This document shows, piece after piece, positions 25,059 through 33,652 of a stretch of DNA of 64,000 nt. Positions within the stretch are counted from its first letter, which is position 1; each line of letters starts with the position of its first letter. A model generated the notes under the pieces. The model worked only from the letters and a program-made list of their open reading frames with translations, was not told the origin of the DNA and did not search any database. The stretch is from Mesobacillus sp. AQ2 (lineage in GTDB: Bacteria > Bacillota > Bacilli > Bacillales > Cytobacillaceae): positions 4,283,501-4,347,500 of the forward strand of contig NZ_CP126080.1 in assembly GCF_030122805.1 (NCBI RefSeq). Direction: 5' to 3'. Both the position numbers and the translations under genes were made by a program.

Positions 25059-25760
25059 CTAGCGTGCCAAAGTGAATGAAAACACCTTCGCCGCCCCGTT
25101 ATCTCTTAATATTTTGGCTGCATGTCTCAGCGTTGAGCCTGTAGTATATATATCGTCAATCAACAAGATTTTTTTACTGTTGATATCAATGTCTGCTTGA
25201 AGTTTGAAAACTTGTTCTACATGAATTCTTTCCGCACGAGATTTTTTTGACTGTTTTTCTGTATGCATTCTGGAGAGCAATTGGGTGGATTTGAATCCTG
25301 CTGCACGGATGAGTGCTTCAGCCTGATTGAAGCCTCGCTCATGAAGTCGTTCGACACTAAGCGGGACAGGGACAATATAATCATATTGAATATCTTGCAA
25401 AGCCCGCCGGAGATCTTCAGCAAAAACCTCTGCCACAACATAGTCTCCTCTGAACTTGAATTTTGCGATAACATCTTTTGTAAAATCAGTATAACGATAC
25501 AGCGAGCGGTTCTGCTCAAGACTGCCACGCCAATTTTCATCTTCCTCCCACCGCCTGCAATCCATACACATATTCCCCGAACGGTATTCCAGTTCCAAAA
25601 AGGCAAATGGCCTGCCGCATATGTCGCACATTTCACCTGTTATTGGCGCAAAGCTTCCCTTGCACTCTTCACAAATATTAGAGCTTTCTTTTTTACTAAA
25701 AAGGGCTTGCCACGATAATACCGCTTCCAATTCTTTATGGCATAATAAACAATGACTCAT
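25059..25760 (-). CDS. comFC: Competence protein ComFC (phosphoribosyltransferase-like)
   Basis: A 233-residue protein. The N-terminal 65 residues hold Cys pairs (CLLCHKE, CEEC, CDICGRPF, CMDC) forming zinc ribbons. The rest is a type I phosphoribosyltransferase-like fold with the PRPP motif ILLIDDIYTTGST. ComFC is needed for DNA uptake in competent Gram-positives and partners ComFA. Its start overlaps the end of comFA by 4 bp, so the two are translationally coupled. The comFB gene found between them in B. subtilis is absent. Confidence 0.94.
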   Translation of the reverse strand: MSHCLLCHKELEAVLSWQALFSKKESSNICEECKGSFAPITGEMCDICGRPFAFLELEYRSGNMCMDCRRWEEDENWRGSLEQNRSLYRYTDFTKDVIAKFKFRGDYVVAEVFAEDLRRALQDIQYDYIVPVPLSVERLHERGFNQAEALIRAAGFKSTQLLSRMHTEKQSKKSRAERIHVEQVFKLQADIDINSKKILLIDDIYTTGSTLRHAAKILRDNGAAKVFSFTLAR

Positions 25761-27229
25761 ACATCAATCAACCCTTTCTTGATTCCTTCCTTGTTCATCA
25801 TCACAATCTGTCTGCGGGCACTGATCATCGCTTCTGTTTTGCCATAATGAAAAAAGGTCACGTCGCCCGTAGGATATTCCGCACTCCTCCCTGCCCGGCC
25901 AGCAATCTGGACAAGGGCGCTCTCGGTAAAAATCCTGTCCTCTGCACCGATTACCGCGACATCGATATTGGGGATTGTAACACCCCGCTCCAGAATAGTT
26001 GTCGTCAGCAAAATAGGAATTTCTTTATTTCGGAACCTCAATACTTTTTCTTTTCTATCTGGGTCTTCAGCATGGACGGATTCAATAAGAGGATTCATTG
26101 CGCGAAGGATGTTAAGGATCTTGTCCATTACGGCTATTTTCGGGGCAAAAATCAACGCCTGCTTTCCGCTGGCCAATCTGGGTTCTATCCATTTTTTTAT
26201 CGAAGTGGTTAGCTTTCTTTTTTTCAGTTGCTTCTCCCAATTACCGGACCAGACAAACTGAGGTACCGGCAATGGCTGGCGATGGAAGCGGGCAGGAATC
26301 GTGACGTAGTTTCTTTTTCCCGTGCGGCATTCCTTTTGCCATTGCTTGTTCGGTGTTGCCGTTAAGTAAATTAACGAGGATTCAGGCTTCCTTGATTGCT
26401 GGACTGCATATTGGAGGGTTTCATCTATTGAATATGGAAAGGCGTCGACTTCATCGACAATCATAACATCGAATGCTTTGTAAAAGCGGAGTAGCTGATG
26501 CGTGGTAGCAATAGTGAGCTGGGCATATTCATGGCGGTCTTCGTTGCCGCCATAGAGAACGGCCACCGTTATTTCCGGAAACACTTTTTGCAAGCGGGGT
26601 GCCAGTTCCAAGACCACATCTGTTCTTGGCGTAGCTATACAAACCCGCATACCCGTGGATAGAGCATTTTCTATGCCGGCGAATAATACTTCTGTCTTAC
26701 CAGCTCCTGCAACTGCCCAGACAAGGAGCTCGGCTGAGTTTTCCACAGCAACCGACACTCGATTAGAAGCAGCATCCTGACCTTCTGATAAAACACCATC
26801 CCAAAGTAGTGGTTTATCCATAATCTTAAATTCCAGCTCCGGCCCTGACCAACTGATCAATCGTGTACACTCACTAATCCTGCCCATCATCAAGCACTTC
26901 CGGCAATACAGTTCCACTTTTCCACATCGTGAACAAGGGAACTCCGCAAACCAGGAAGGATCAGTTGTGCCGCACCTTGTACACGAAAGCGGCTTTCGAA
27001 TGATTCCGTTCCTGTAAGCTAGATAACCATGTGCATGGAACTGTTGGATTTGGTCCATAGGAATAGACAATTCCTCTGACAGCAGTTGTTTGCCAGTCAA
27101 CAATCTCTGAAGTTCATAATAAGTTGGACTTGTGGATTGCGATGAAAAACGAGGTATATTCGCAATAGTAAGTTCCTGTTCATCAACAAAATTTTTAGAA
27201 TTGGGGATATCTTTAATTGAGTGATTCAA
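25757..27229 (-). CDS. comFA: Competence DNA-uptake helicase ComFA
   Basis: A 490-residue DEAD/H-family ATPase that drives import of single-stranded DNA across the membrane. Motifs: a four-Cys zinc region (CTRCGTTDPSWFAEFPCSRC, then YCRKC), Walker A GAGKTEV, DEVD Walker B, LTATP motif III and QIAGRAGRS motif VI. The N-terminal ~85 residues are variable. Length is usual. The upstream region (27230-27430) carries a dense cluster of DnaA-box-like 9-mers rather than an obvious promoter. Confidence 0.95.
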   Translation of the reverse strand: MNHSIKDIPNSKNFVDEQELTIANIPRFSSQSTSPTYYELQRLLTGKQLLSEELSIPMDQIQQFHAHGYLAYRNGIIRKPLSCTRCGTTDPSWFAEFPCSRCGKVELYCRKCLMMGRISECTRLISWSGPELEFKIMDKPLLWDGVLSEGQDAASNRVSVAVENSAELLVWAVAGAGKTEVLFAGIENALSTGMRVCIATPRTDVVLELAPRLQKVFPEITVAVLYGGNEDRHEYAQLTIATTHQLLRFYKAFDVMIVDEVDAFPYSIDETLQYAVQQSRKPESSLIYLTATPNKQWQKECRTGKRNYVTIPARFHRQPLPVPQFVWSGNWEKQLKKRKLTTSIKKWIEPRLASGKQALIFAPKIAVMDKILNILRAMNPLIESVHAEDPDRKEKVLRFRNKEIPILLTTTILERGVTIPNIDVAVIGAEDRIFTESALVQIAGRAGRSAEYPTGDVTFFHYGKTEAMISARRQIVMMNKEGIKKGLIDV

Positions 27230-27246
27230 AGTTAATCACGACCTTA

Positions 27247-27423
27247 TGTGGATTAATATGTGGATAATGGTGTTTTTCTGTGGGTAATGTGGGTTAATTT
27301 GTTGGTAACTTTTTGGTTCTACTGATGTAAGCGTTTATTATTGTGGATAGATGCGGTTGAGGGGTAAAAACATTGTTAGTAAGTGGATCATTTTGTTGAT
27401 AACTACTATTATTATGTGGATAA
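27247..27423 (+). promoter_or_regulatory. Cluster of nine same-orientation DnaA-box-like 9-mers
   Basis: The complement of TTATCCACA, TGTGGATAA, occurs exactly at 27259-27267 and 27415-27423. One-mismatch copies start at 27247, 27279, 27342 and 27394; two-mismatch copies start at 27288, 27300 and 27382. All nine point the same way in 177 bp. The stretch separates comFA from degV and has no open frame. Confidence 0.75.
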
Positions 27424-27429
27424 TGAATA

Positions 27430-27463
27430 AAAGCGCCACCTCCAAATACGGAAATGGCGTTTT
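27430..27463 (-). terminator. degV terminator
   Basis: Minus-strand stem AAAACGCCA (27463-27455) with TGGCGCTTT (27438-27430), one G-U pair, followed by TATTC. The stem is nearly symmetric and could also act from the other side. Confidence 0.8.
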
Positions 27464-27490
27464 AGCATTGTTGTAATAACTTCTCCGAGT

Positions 27491-28330
27491 TTATTTCTTA
27501 TACCAACCCATTCCCATGGCACCTTCACCAAGATGGGTTCCGATGACCGGACCGAAATAGCTTAACATGAATTCTACATTCGGGAACTGTGCCTCTAGCT
27601 CGCTTTTCCATTCAAGTGCTTCTGCTTCACGATTGGCATGGATCACAACTGCACGGTATTCACCGCCACTGTCTGCATCTTCGGCTAGCAATTCAACAAC
27701 ACGGTTCATTGCCTTCTTACGCGTACGTACCTTTTCAAAGGGGACGATTTTTTTATCTTCAAAATGGAGCAGCGGCTTCACCTGCAACAGGCTTCCAATC
27801 AACGCCTGGGCACTGGACAACCGTCCGCCGCGTTGAAGATGGCTTAAATCATCCACAATAAAATAAGCACAGATTGACTCTTTCATTTCATTCAATCGCT
27901 GAATGATTTTCCCAGGATCAACACCCTGCTCCGCCAGCTTAGCGGCTTCCAGGGCGTAAAACCCCTGCACCATCGCACTGATTTCAGAATCAAAGGGGTA
28001 TATTTCAATACCCTCAACCATCTCGCCCGCACTCACCGCACCCTGATAGGTTCCGCTGATCCCGCTGGACAAATGGATGCTGATGACCGAATCGTAGTCT
28101 TTGGCCAGTTTTTCAAAAAGCTCGACAAACTCGCCAATCGGAGGCATTGACGTCGTCGGTAGCTCGCGCTGCTTGACTTCCTCGTAAAACTCTTCCGCAT
28201 TGATGTCTATTTCTTCTCTATATGTCTCATGATCAAATATCACGCTTAACGGAATCATGTGGATATTCCATTTCTCCCGCAACTCTTTCGGGATGTACGC
28301 AGTACTATCCGTTACAACTGCCGTTTTCAT
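27491..28330 (-). CDS. degV: DegV family fatty-acid-binding protein
   Basis: A 279-residue protein of the DegV/FakB family: TDSTAYIPKELREKWNIHMI at the N-terminus, the lipid-contact motif TTSMPP, SSGISGTYQGA, and a C-terminal domain with VIGTHLGEGAMGMGW. Members bind single fatty acids for the FakA kinase or related roles. It lies where degV sits in B. subtilis, upstream of comFA. Which paralogue function applies cannot be told from sequence. The start follows AAGGATGG. Confidence 0.9.
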   Translation of the reverse strand: MKTAVVTDSTAYIPKELREKWNIHMIPLSVIFDHETYREEIDINAEEFYEEVKQRELPTTSMPPIGEFVELFEKLAKDYDSVISIHLSSGISGTYQGAVSAGEMVEGIEIYPFDSEISAMVQGFYALEAAKLAEQGVDPGKIIQRLNEMKESICAYFIVDDLSHLQRGGRLSSAQALIGSLLQVKPLLHFEDKKIVPFEKVRTRKKAMNRVVELLAEDADSGGEYRAVVIHANREAEALEWKSELEAQFPNVEFMLSYFGPVIGTHLGEGAMGMGWYKK

Positions 28331-28563
28331 TATTATATTACCATCCTTATGTTTTTCTCTACAGTCAGTACAATCCCATTTTATATGAACTTCTTATAAA
28401 ATGCATTCTTTCAGGAAAACTATTTTGATAAAGAGATTGTAAAAAGAAATTGGCAGTGATGTTTTTTGTATATATTCTGTCTTGCGAATTACCCCTTACA
28501 TTCAGGACTCTTAATTCTTCTTTTATCTCACCTATATTTGAAGTGACACTTCAGTGATTCAAT
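28331..28563. other. Non-coding region upstream of degV
   Basis: AT-rich, with several in-frame stops in all frames. It presumably holds the degV promoter, but no strong consensus was picked out. Confidence 0.4.
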
Positions 28564-28595
28564 CAAAAAAACACTGGCAATCGCTTGCACAGTGT
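28564..28595 (-). terminator. sda terminator
   Basis: Minus-strand stem ACACTG (28595-28590) with CAGTGT (28576-28571), then TTTTTTT, 8 nt after the sda stop codon. Confidence 0.75.
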
Positions 28596-28602
28596 CAAAA
28601 AT

Positions 28603-28764
28603 TTAAGAAACATATTCAATTTTAAAGCTCTCTATTCCTCGGTTATCAATTTCTTCTATTAGCATTTCAATAAAATTTTCATCTAAGTTTAATAGAGTAG
28701 CCTTATGGTAAGCTTCTATTAACTTTTCATCTGTCAGTTCCCATAGTGAAGATATGTTGACCAC
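28603..28764 (-). CDS. sda: Sporulation histidine kinase inhibitor Sda
   Basis: A 45-53-residue frame matching Sda: LTDEKLIEAYHKATLLNL, then FIEMLIEEIDNRG. In B. subtilis Sda binds the DHp domain of KinA/KinB and blocks the phosphorelay when replication is perturbed; its transcription depends on DnaA. The start is uncertain. GTG at 28764 is the only standard start but overlaps GAAGGGGTGG; a ribosome site of that type would better fit a rare start near 28755. A possible sigma-A promoter (TTTACA, TATAAT) lies 30-60 bp upstream and a terminator follows. It stands alone between degU and degV, away from the usual sda locus. Confidence 0.82.
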   Translation of the reverse strand: MVNISSLWELTDEKLIEAYHKATLLNLDENFIEMLIEEIDNRGIESFKIEYVS

Positions 28765-28870
28765 CCCTTCGATTTATTGTTCCTTAATTATATCGGATTT
28801 CATTAAGTTTTTGTAAATCTCTGGTGGTTTTTTCGTCGTATTTTTCCAACACCAAACTGCAGTAATCGAC

Positions 28871-28905
28871 AAAAAACCACATCTGCCGATTCGACAAATG
28901 TGGTT
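28871..28905 (-). terminator. degU terminator
   Basis: Minus-strand perfect stem AACCACAT (28905-28898) with ATGTGGTT (28882-28875), then TTTTG. Confidence 0.85.
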
Positions 28906-28914
28906 TCTTTAAGA

Positions 28915-29598
28915 TTATCTTACTTCTACCCAGCCATTTTTGATCGCTACGACTACAGCCTGAGTACGGTCATTAACATTCATTTTCTGTAAGATGTTGC
29001 TTACATGGTTCTTTACTGTCTTCTCACTAATAAAAAGCGCTTCGCCAATTCCCCTGTTGCTCTTTCCATCTGCTAGAAGCTGAAGAACTTCACACTCACG
29101 TCGAGTCAACAGATGCAGCGGGCGCCGAATTTCAACCTGCGATATGTACTTGTCACCACTGTTTTCATCAGCTGACAGTCGGCGGTATTCTTTTACCAGG
29201 TTGTGAGTAACTCTAGGGTGCAAATAAGAACCACCGTCAGCGACGACCTTAACAGCCTCAACCAAGGCATCTGCGTCCATTTCTTTTAAAAGGTAACCAG
29301 TCGCACCTGTTTTAAGAGCATGAGTAACATAGTTCTCATCATCATGAATCGATAAAATAATGACCTTAGAAGCAGGATACTTCTCAATCAATTCAGCTGT
29401 TGCCTCGACACCATTCATATTTGGCATATTGATATCCATTATGACAACATCTGGCTGGTATTGATCCACTAACGTAGTGGCTTCGCTGCCGTCGTCCCCT
29501 TCAGCAACGACTTCAAATGTCGGTTCAAAGTCCAGAATCCGTTTTACCCCTTCTCTGAAAAGTTGATGGTCGTCAATAATGACAATCTTTGTTGTCAT
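28915..29598 (-). CDS. degU: Response regulator DegU
   Basis: A 227-residue NarL/LuxR-type regulator of exoenzymes, biofilm, competence and motility. The receiver domain (1-120) has the acidic pair IIDDHQ, the phospho-acceptor Asp in [13 protein letters not shown], and the Lys in GYLLKEMD. The C-terminal HTH (160-225) shows [19 protein letters not shown] and [16 protein letters not shown]. It lies 56 nt after degS, as a two-component pair. Confidence 0.97.
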   Translation of the reverse strand: MTTKIVIIDDHQLFREGVKRILDFEPTFEVVAEGDDGSEATTLVDQYQPDVVIMDINMPNMNGVEATAELIEKYPASKVIILSIHDDENYVTHALKTGATGYLLKEMDADALVEAVKVVADGGSYLHPRVTHNLVKEYRRLSADENSGDKYISQVEIRRPLHLLTRRECEVLQLLADGKSNRGIGEALFISEKTVKNHVSNILQKMNVNDRTQAVVVAIKNGWVEVR

Positions 29599-29654
29599 AG
29601 CATTCGCCTCCCTTATGGCTTCTATCTCTATTTTTCTCTATATTAGCAGTTCTT

Positions 29655-30797
29655 TTACAAATTCATCGGAACCTGGATAATGACCAGTGTCCCAGTGCCA
29701 ATTTTTGAATGGATGGTAAGCTCTCCCTCAAGAAGTTCAACTCTTTCCCTGATTCCAAGAAGACCAAATGACTCAGGTTTCTTCTCATTTATATCAAAGC
29801 CTTTGCCATCATCCTTTATGACTGCCATTACGTGATCTCTCTTTATCTCCAGCTTTACTTGAATTGAGGTTGCTTCCGCGTGCTTTAATGCATTTTGGAC
29901 AGATTCCTGAATCATCCGAAAAAGTGCTACTTCATACTTAGATGGCAGTCTTTTATCCTCACCGATATTAGTGAATTCGATTCTGGTTATCCTATGATAC
30001 TCTTCGATTGTCTGCAAATACTTTTTGAGGGTAGGAACCAGTCCAAGATCATCAAGAGCCATTGGCCTCAAATCATAAATGATTCTTCTGACCTCATACA
30101 ATGCTGATCGGACCATTTTCTTCATACTTCGAATTTCACGAATTGCTTCGTCCGCACCACGCTCTTTATAAACTCTCTCAATCAAATCAGAACGCATCAT
30201 CACATTCGCCATCATCTGAGCAGGTCCATCGTGGATTTCACGGGAAAGCCGTTTTCGTTCATCTTCTTGTGCTTCAATGATCTTCAGCCCAAAATCCTGC
30301 TTTTCTTTAGCGGTTTCAAGGGCTTCTCCCATTTTCCTGATGTCGCTCATCATGTAGTTCATGACCACAGAAATTTGTGATACAAGATGATCGGCTCGCT
30401 CAATCGTTTCATTCAATCCAATCAGCCGTCGCTCAAGATCATCCCTTTTTTCACGCAGTTGCTTTTCCAATTGCCTGTTCATTGTCAGATCCATTTGGAG
30501 CTTGTGGGCTACTTCATACGCCTCGCGAACCTGAGCTTCGGAATAGTCCTTAAAATGCTTGCTTACTTCCGAAAGTCGCAGCCTCGCCCTCCTTACCTGT
30601 GCATCCAGCTTGTCGCCATCATTAATGATCTGTGCGACCTTCCTCTTAATCTCTTTTAATTCGTTGGTGATAGACTCATAATCCGTCCGGCACTGTTCAC
30701 CTATACGGAAGATTTCATCCTTGCTGTCTCCAACAGTTTCGATCATCTTTTCTAATATCAGATCGAGGGCTTTCGTGTCGAATTTTTTAATCGCCAT
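29655..30797 (-). CDS. degS: Sensor histidine kinase DegS (cytoplasmic)
   Basis: A 380-residue kinase without membrane segments. The N-terminal half is coiled coil (sensor region, about 1-180). The HisKA_3 box EDERKRLSREIHDGPAQMM holds the phosphorylated His. The ATPase domain has the N box QNALKHAEATS and G box DDGKGFD, FGLLGIRERVELL. It phosphorylates DegU. The start ATG follows GGGGGAG. Its promoter region is shared with the divergent yvyE gene. Confidence 0.97.
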   Translation of the reverse strand: MAIKKFDTKALDLILEKMIETVGDSKDEIFRIGEQCRTDYESITNELKEIKRKVAQIINDGDKLDAQVRRARLRLSEVSKHFKDYSEAQVREAYEVAHKLQMDLTMNRQLEKQLREKRDDLERRLIGLNETIERADHLVSQISVVMNYMMSDIRKMGEALETAKEKQDFGLKIIEAQEDERKRLSREIHDGPAQMMANVMMRSDLIERVYKERGADEAIREIRSMKKMVRSALYEVRRIIYDLRPMALDDLGLVPTLKKYLQTIEEYHRITRIEFTNIGEDKRLPSKYEVALFRMIQESVQNALKHAEATSIQVKLEIKRDHVMAVIKDDGKGFDINEKKPESFGLLGIRERVELLEGELTIHSKIGTGTLVIIQVPMNL

Positions 30798-31193
30798 GTA
30801 AACTCCCCCAAGGGCGGCACTAAAGATATTTTAACTTGAAAACTAATTTGTTACTAATTTTCAACAAGAAAATCATGCCATTTTTGCTTAAAATCGATAG
30901 AAAGACATAGATTTGATTTTTCATTCTAAGTCTTATATCCTATTATTTTAGGAGCTAAACTCCAGGTTTAAAATAAAAACATTTTTCCAAAAACAAATTA
31001 GGGCTTGTCAGACCACTACCTATTATACCATTCGTACCCATTTACAGTATTAAAGTTATATTACAATCATAAGACACCATTGTCCCCCGATTGCCGTCAA
31101 CTTATAATGAATTGTAGCACTAAGTACCCGTGTCGAACATACAAACGATGTCGAATATAGTGTTGGGAAATTTTCGAGAGAGGTGAGCCAGAT
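30798..31193. other. Divergent intergenic region between degS and yvyE
   Basis: About 400 bp, AT-rich. It must contain promoters for both directions, but no unambiguous consensus pair or structured element was picked out. A minus-strand open frame here has no ribosome site and runs antisense into yvyE. Confidence 0.4.
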
Positions 31194-31832
31194 TTGCTTC
31201 CAAGTTACTATACGGTAAAAGGTTATGGAGAACATGAAATCGAGATTCAGAAATCGCGGTTCATTGCATATATTGAAAGAGCAGAAACAGAGGAAGAAGC
31301 ACAGGAATTCATCCAAAAGATCAAAAAGAAGAACTGGAACGCAACACATAATTGCTCGGCTTATATGATTGGCGAAAATGATCAAATCCAAAAAGCCAAT
31401 GATGACGGCGAGCCAAGCGGCACTGCCGGTGTGCCGATTCTCGAGGTTCTAAAAAAGAAACATCTAAAAGACACCGTTGTGGTTATAACCCGTTATTTTG
31501 GGGGCATCAAGCTGGGTGCTGGCGGTCTGATCCGTGCATATGGAAAAGCTACGTCAGATGGACTGGCAGCGACAGGCATTGCTGAACGGAAACTTATGCT
31601 GGTAATGCACACAATAATCGATTATACTCTGCTTGGAAAAGTGGAAAACGAACTCAGATCCTCCGTTTATGAGCTGAAGGAAATTCACTACATGGATAAA
31701 GTGGAAATTGAATCCTATGTTGAGGAGGCACAAAAAGAAGTTTTTAAAGAGTGGATGGTCGAGATGACTAATGGTCAAGGCCTAATATTCGAAGGGGAAG
31801 TCGTTTATTTGGAAAACGATATCACTTTGTAA
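31194..31832 (+). CDS. yvyE: YigZ/IMPACT family protein YvyE
   Basis: A 212-residue UPF0029/IMPACT-family protein. The N-terminal domain has YTVKGYGEHEIEIQKSRFIA, NATHNCSAYMIG, DDGEPSGTAG and VVITRYFGGIKLGAGGLIRAYG; the C-terminal part is the usual DUF1949 region. The start is TTG with GAGAGGTGAGC upstream. IMPACT relatives touch translation or nutrient signalling, but the bacterial role is not defined. Divergent from degS as in B. subtilis. Confidence 0.92.
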   Translation: MLPSYYTVKGYGEHEIEIQKSRFIAYIERAETEEEAQEFIQKIKKKNWNATHNCSAYMIGENDQIQKANDDGEPSGTAGVPILEVLKKKHLKDTVVVITRYFGGIKLGAGGLIRAYGKATSDGLAATGIAERKLMLVMHTIIDYTLLGKVENELRSSVYELKEIHYMDKVEIESYVEEAQKEVFKEWMVEMTNGQGLIFEGEVVYLENDITL

Positions 31833-31928
31833 TATTTGTCTTTTTCTAAATTCTTATTAAAAATCAGAGTTTTATATATTATAATTAAATATTGCAGGAT
31901 TAATCGATTTATATAAAGGATGTTATTT

Positions 31929-32954
31929 ATGAAATCCCAAAACCAAACTCCAACGAATCGGAGTACGAAAGCATATAAAAAGAAAAAACGCAGAAGACGA
32001 AACCTTTTGCTTTTTCTTATATTGATATTTATTTCTTTGGTCAGCTTTTCTGGCTACCTGTTGTTCCAGACATACGCAGTTGCAAAAGATTCATATGAAG
32101 AGCTTGAAGGCCGTGAAGAGAAATCTGTTCTTCGTGAGGAACCGGTGTATATATCAACCGACCCTGTTTCTGTCCTTCTATTAGGAATTGAAAATTATAC
32201 CGATGAAAATGATCATGGCCGTTCAGATACAATTATGGTAGCAACCTTCAATCCGGACAAACAAACAATGAAACTCGTGAGTATCCCGCGGGATACATTA
32301 GTAAATATCCCAGGGTATAAGGAAGATAAAATCAATCACTCCTATTCGATAGGCGGAAAAGAAAAGGTAATTGAAACAGTCGAAGAGTTCCTTGATATTC
32401 CGATCGATTATTACGCTACCGTTAACTTTAAAGGATTTACCAATATTGTCGATGCTGTAGGCGGAGTAACCGTAGATGTCCCTTTTGATTTTAACGATAT
32501 CAATCGTAACTGGGAAAGATTCTATTTCTATGAAGGCAAGCAAAAACTGAGTGGAGAAGAAGCACTTGTATACGCACGAATGAGAAAACAGGACCCACGA
32601 GGGGATTTTGGCCGAAATGACCGCCAGAGACAAATCGTTACAGGTGTCATTGATCGTTTATCCTCACCAAAGACACTCTTGAAAATCGACGATATTGCAT
32701 CCGAAATTGGTGGCAATATAGAAACAAATATGCGGGTAAAAGAGGCACTTGCCTTCCGAAAGAAATACCCTAACTTCAATTCCTCTTCCATAGAACAGCT
32801 GGAATTAAAGGGCTATGATAATTATATTAATAATATTTATTATTTCGGTGTCGATCCAGACAATTTGGAGGAAGTAACAACAGAGCTTAAAAACCATTTA
32901 GAACTGTCTACGGCATCAGAAGAAGAGACACCGTCCGAGGATATCGAATATTAA
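31929..32954 (+). CDS. tagU: LCP family glycopolymer transferase (TagU-like)
   Basis: LytR-CpsA-Psr enzymes transfer wall glycopolymers (teichoic acids, capsules) from undecaprenyl carriers to peptidoglycan on the outer face of the membrane. The 341-residue protein has a basic N-terminus, one membrane segment (residues ~22-46) and the LCP domain (~75-270): DPVSVLLLGIENY, GRSDTIMVATFNP, VSIPRDTLV, INHSYSIGG, DPRGDFGRNDRQRQI with pyrophosphate-binding Arg/Asp residues. The start is ATG at 31929, eight bases after AAAGGA; the upstream ATG lies in that ribosome site. The acidic tail (EEETPSEDIEY) is unusual. It borders the polysaccharide locus whose product it may attach. Confidence 0.92.
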   Translation: MKSQNQTPTNRSTKAYKKKKRRRRNLLLFLILIFISLVSFSGYLLFQTYAVAKDSYEELEGREEKSVLREEPVYISTDPVSVLLLGIENYTDENDHGRSDTIMVATFNPDKQTMKLVSIPRDTLVNIPGYKEDKINHSYSIGGKEKVIETVEEFLDIPIDYYATVNFKGFTNIVDAVGGVTVDVPFDFNDINRNWERFYFYEGKQKLSGEEALVYARMRKQDPRGDFGRNDRQRQIVTGVIDRLSSPKTLLKIDDIASEIGGNIETNMRVKEALAFRKKYPNFNSSSIEQLELKGYDNYINNIYYFGVDPDNLEEVTTELKNHLELSTASEEETPSEDIEY

Positions 32955-32957
32955 AAC

Positions 32958-32987
32958 AGCTGCCCTAAATGGGCAGCTTAATTTTTT
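32958..32987 (+). terminator. Terminator between tagU and the convergent polysaccharide operon
   Basis: Stem AGCTGCCC (32958-32965) with GGGCAGCT (32971-32978), then TAATTTTTTT on the plus strand. The stop codon of the convergent gene overlaps the right arm. Confidence 0.88.
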
Positions 32988-33652
32988 TCTTCACGGAATA
33001 GTTCTGGAAGCAATAGTACCAATGCACTTATTATTAATCCAATCAACAAGCCAAATATTGCACGCTGTACAGGAGAAACAAAATGACTAGCTGAAACAGT
33101 GACATCATTAATAACTAATGCATCCTCCAACTCTTCGTATTGATCATAAAGTTTACTAAGAACTTCCTGCTTAGTTGCAGGTACCACTTCTGAATCGTTA
33201 TTTTCTGCTTCTTCGATAAGAGTCTCAAGACGACTTTTTTTGTTTTTTAGCCATTCATCGCTATCCTGTATGAATCCATCTACAAATTTAGTTAGCGTTT
33301 GCTCAGCTACTTTTTCATCTGGGTCATTAAAAGTTAATTTTAATGTTTTATTGGATACTGTCTCTTCAACTAATAGCCTCGATTTAAGCTCCTCTATATC
33401 TAAATCAAGGTCATAGTTTTCATTTAATTTCTTTATAAAAAGTTCTGATGTTAATTTCTTTTTCATAATTGCAGGATTATTCCTAGTGTCTTGCTCGTAG
33501 TTCCCTAGCATGATTTCAGCCTCAGCTGTATAACTTGCAGGCTGCTTCTCCGCAAAGATATAGCCGATTCCGGCAGTTAATAATGGAATTAGCAACAAAA
33601 GTACTGCTAATTTTTTCGCGCGATGAAGAATTCTTTTTAATAGTTTATTCAT
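32978..33652 (-). CDS. Wzz-like chain-length/polysaccharide co-polymerase protein
   Basis: A 224-residue protein with a membrane segment near each end (LAVLLLLIPLLTAGIGYIF and FGLLIGLIISALVLLLPEL). An extracytoplasmic part rich in helices lies between them, the topology of Wzz-type chain-length regulators. No tyrosine-kinase domain is fused or adjacent. It overlaps the polymerase gene by 8 bp and ends the operon. A role in setting polymer length is inferred from topology and context. Confidence 0.7.
   Translation of the reverse strand: MNKLLKRILHRAKKLAVLLLLIPLLTAGIGYIFAEKQPASYTAEAEIMLGNYEQDTRNNPAIMKKKLTSELFIKKLNENYDLDLDIEELKSRLLVEETVSNKTLKLTFNDPDEKVAEQTLTKFVDGFIQDSDEWLKNKKSRLETLIEEAENNDSEVVPATKQEVLSKLYDQYEELEDALVINDVTVSASHFVSPVQRAIFGLLIGLIISALVLLLPELFREEKN

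Noticed and set aside
31056..31391. Minus-strand ORF upstream of yvyE
   Set aside because: It overlaps the conserved yvyE start region antisense, without a ribosome site.
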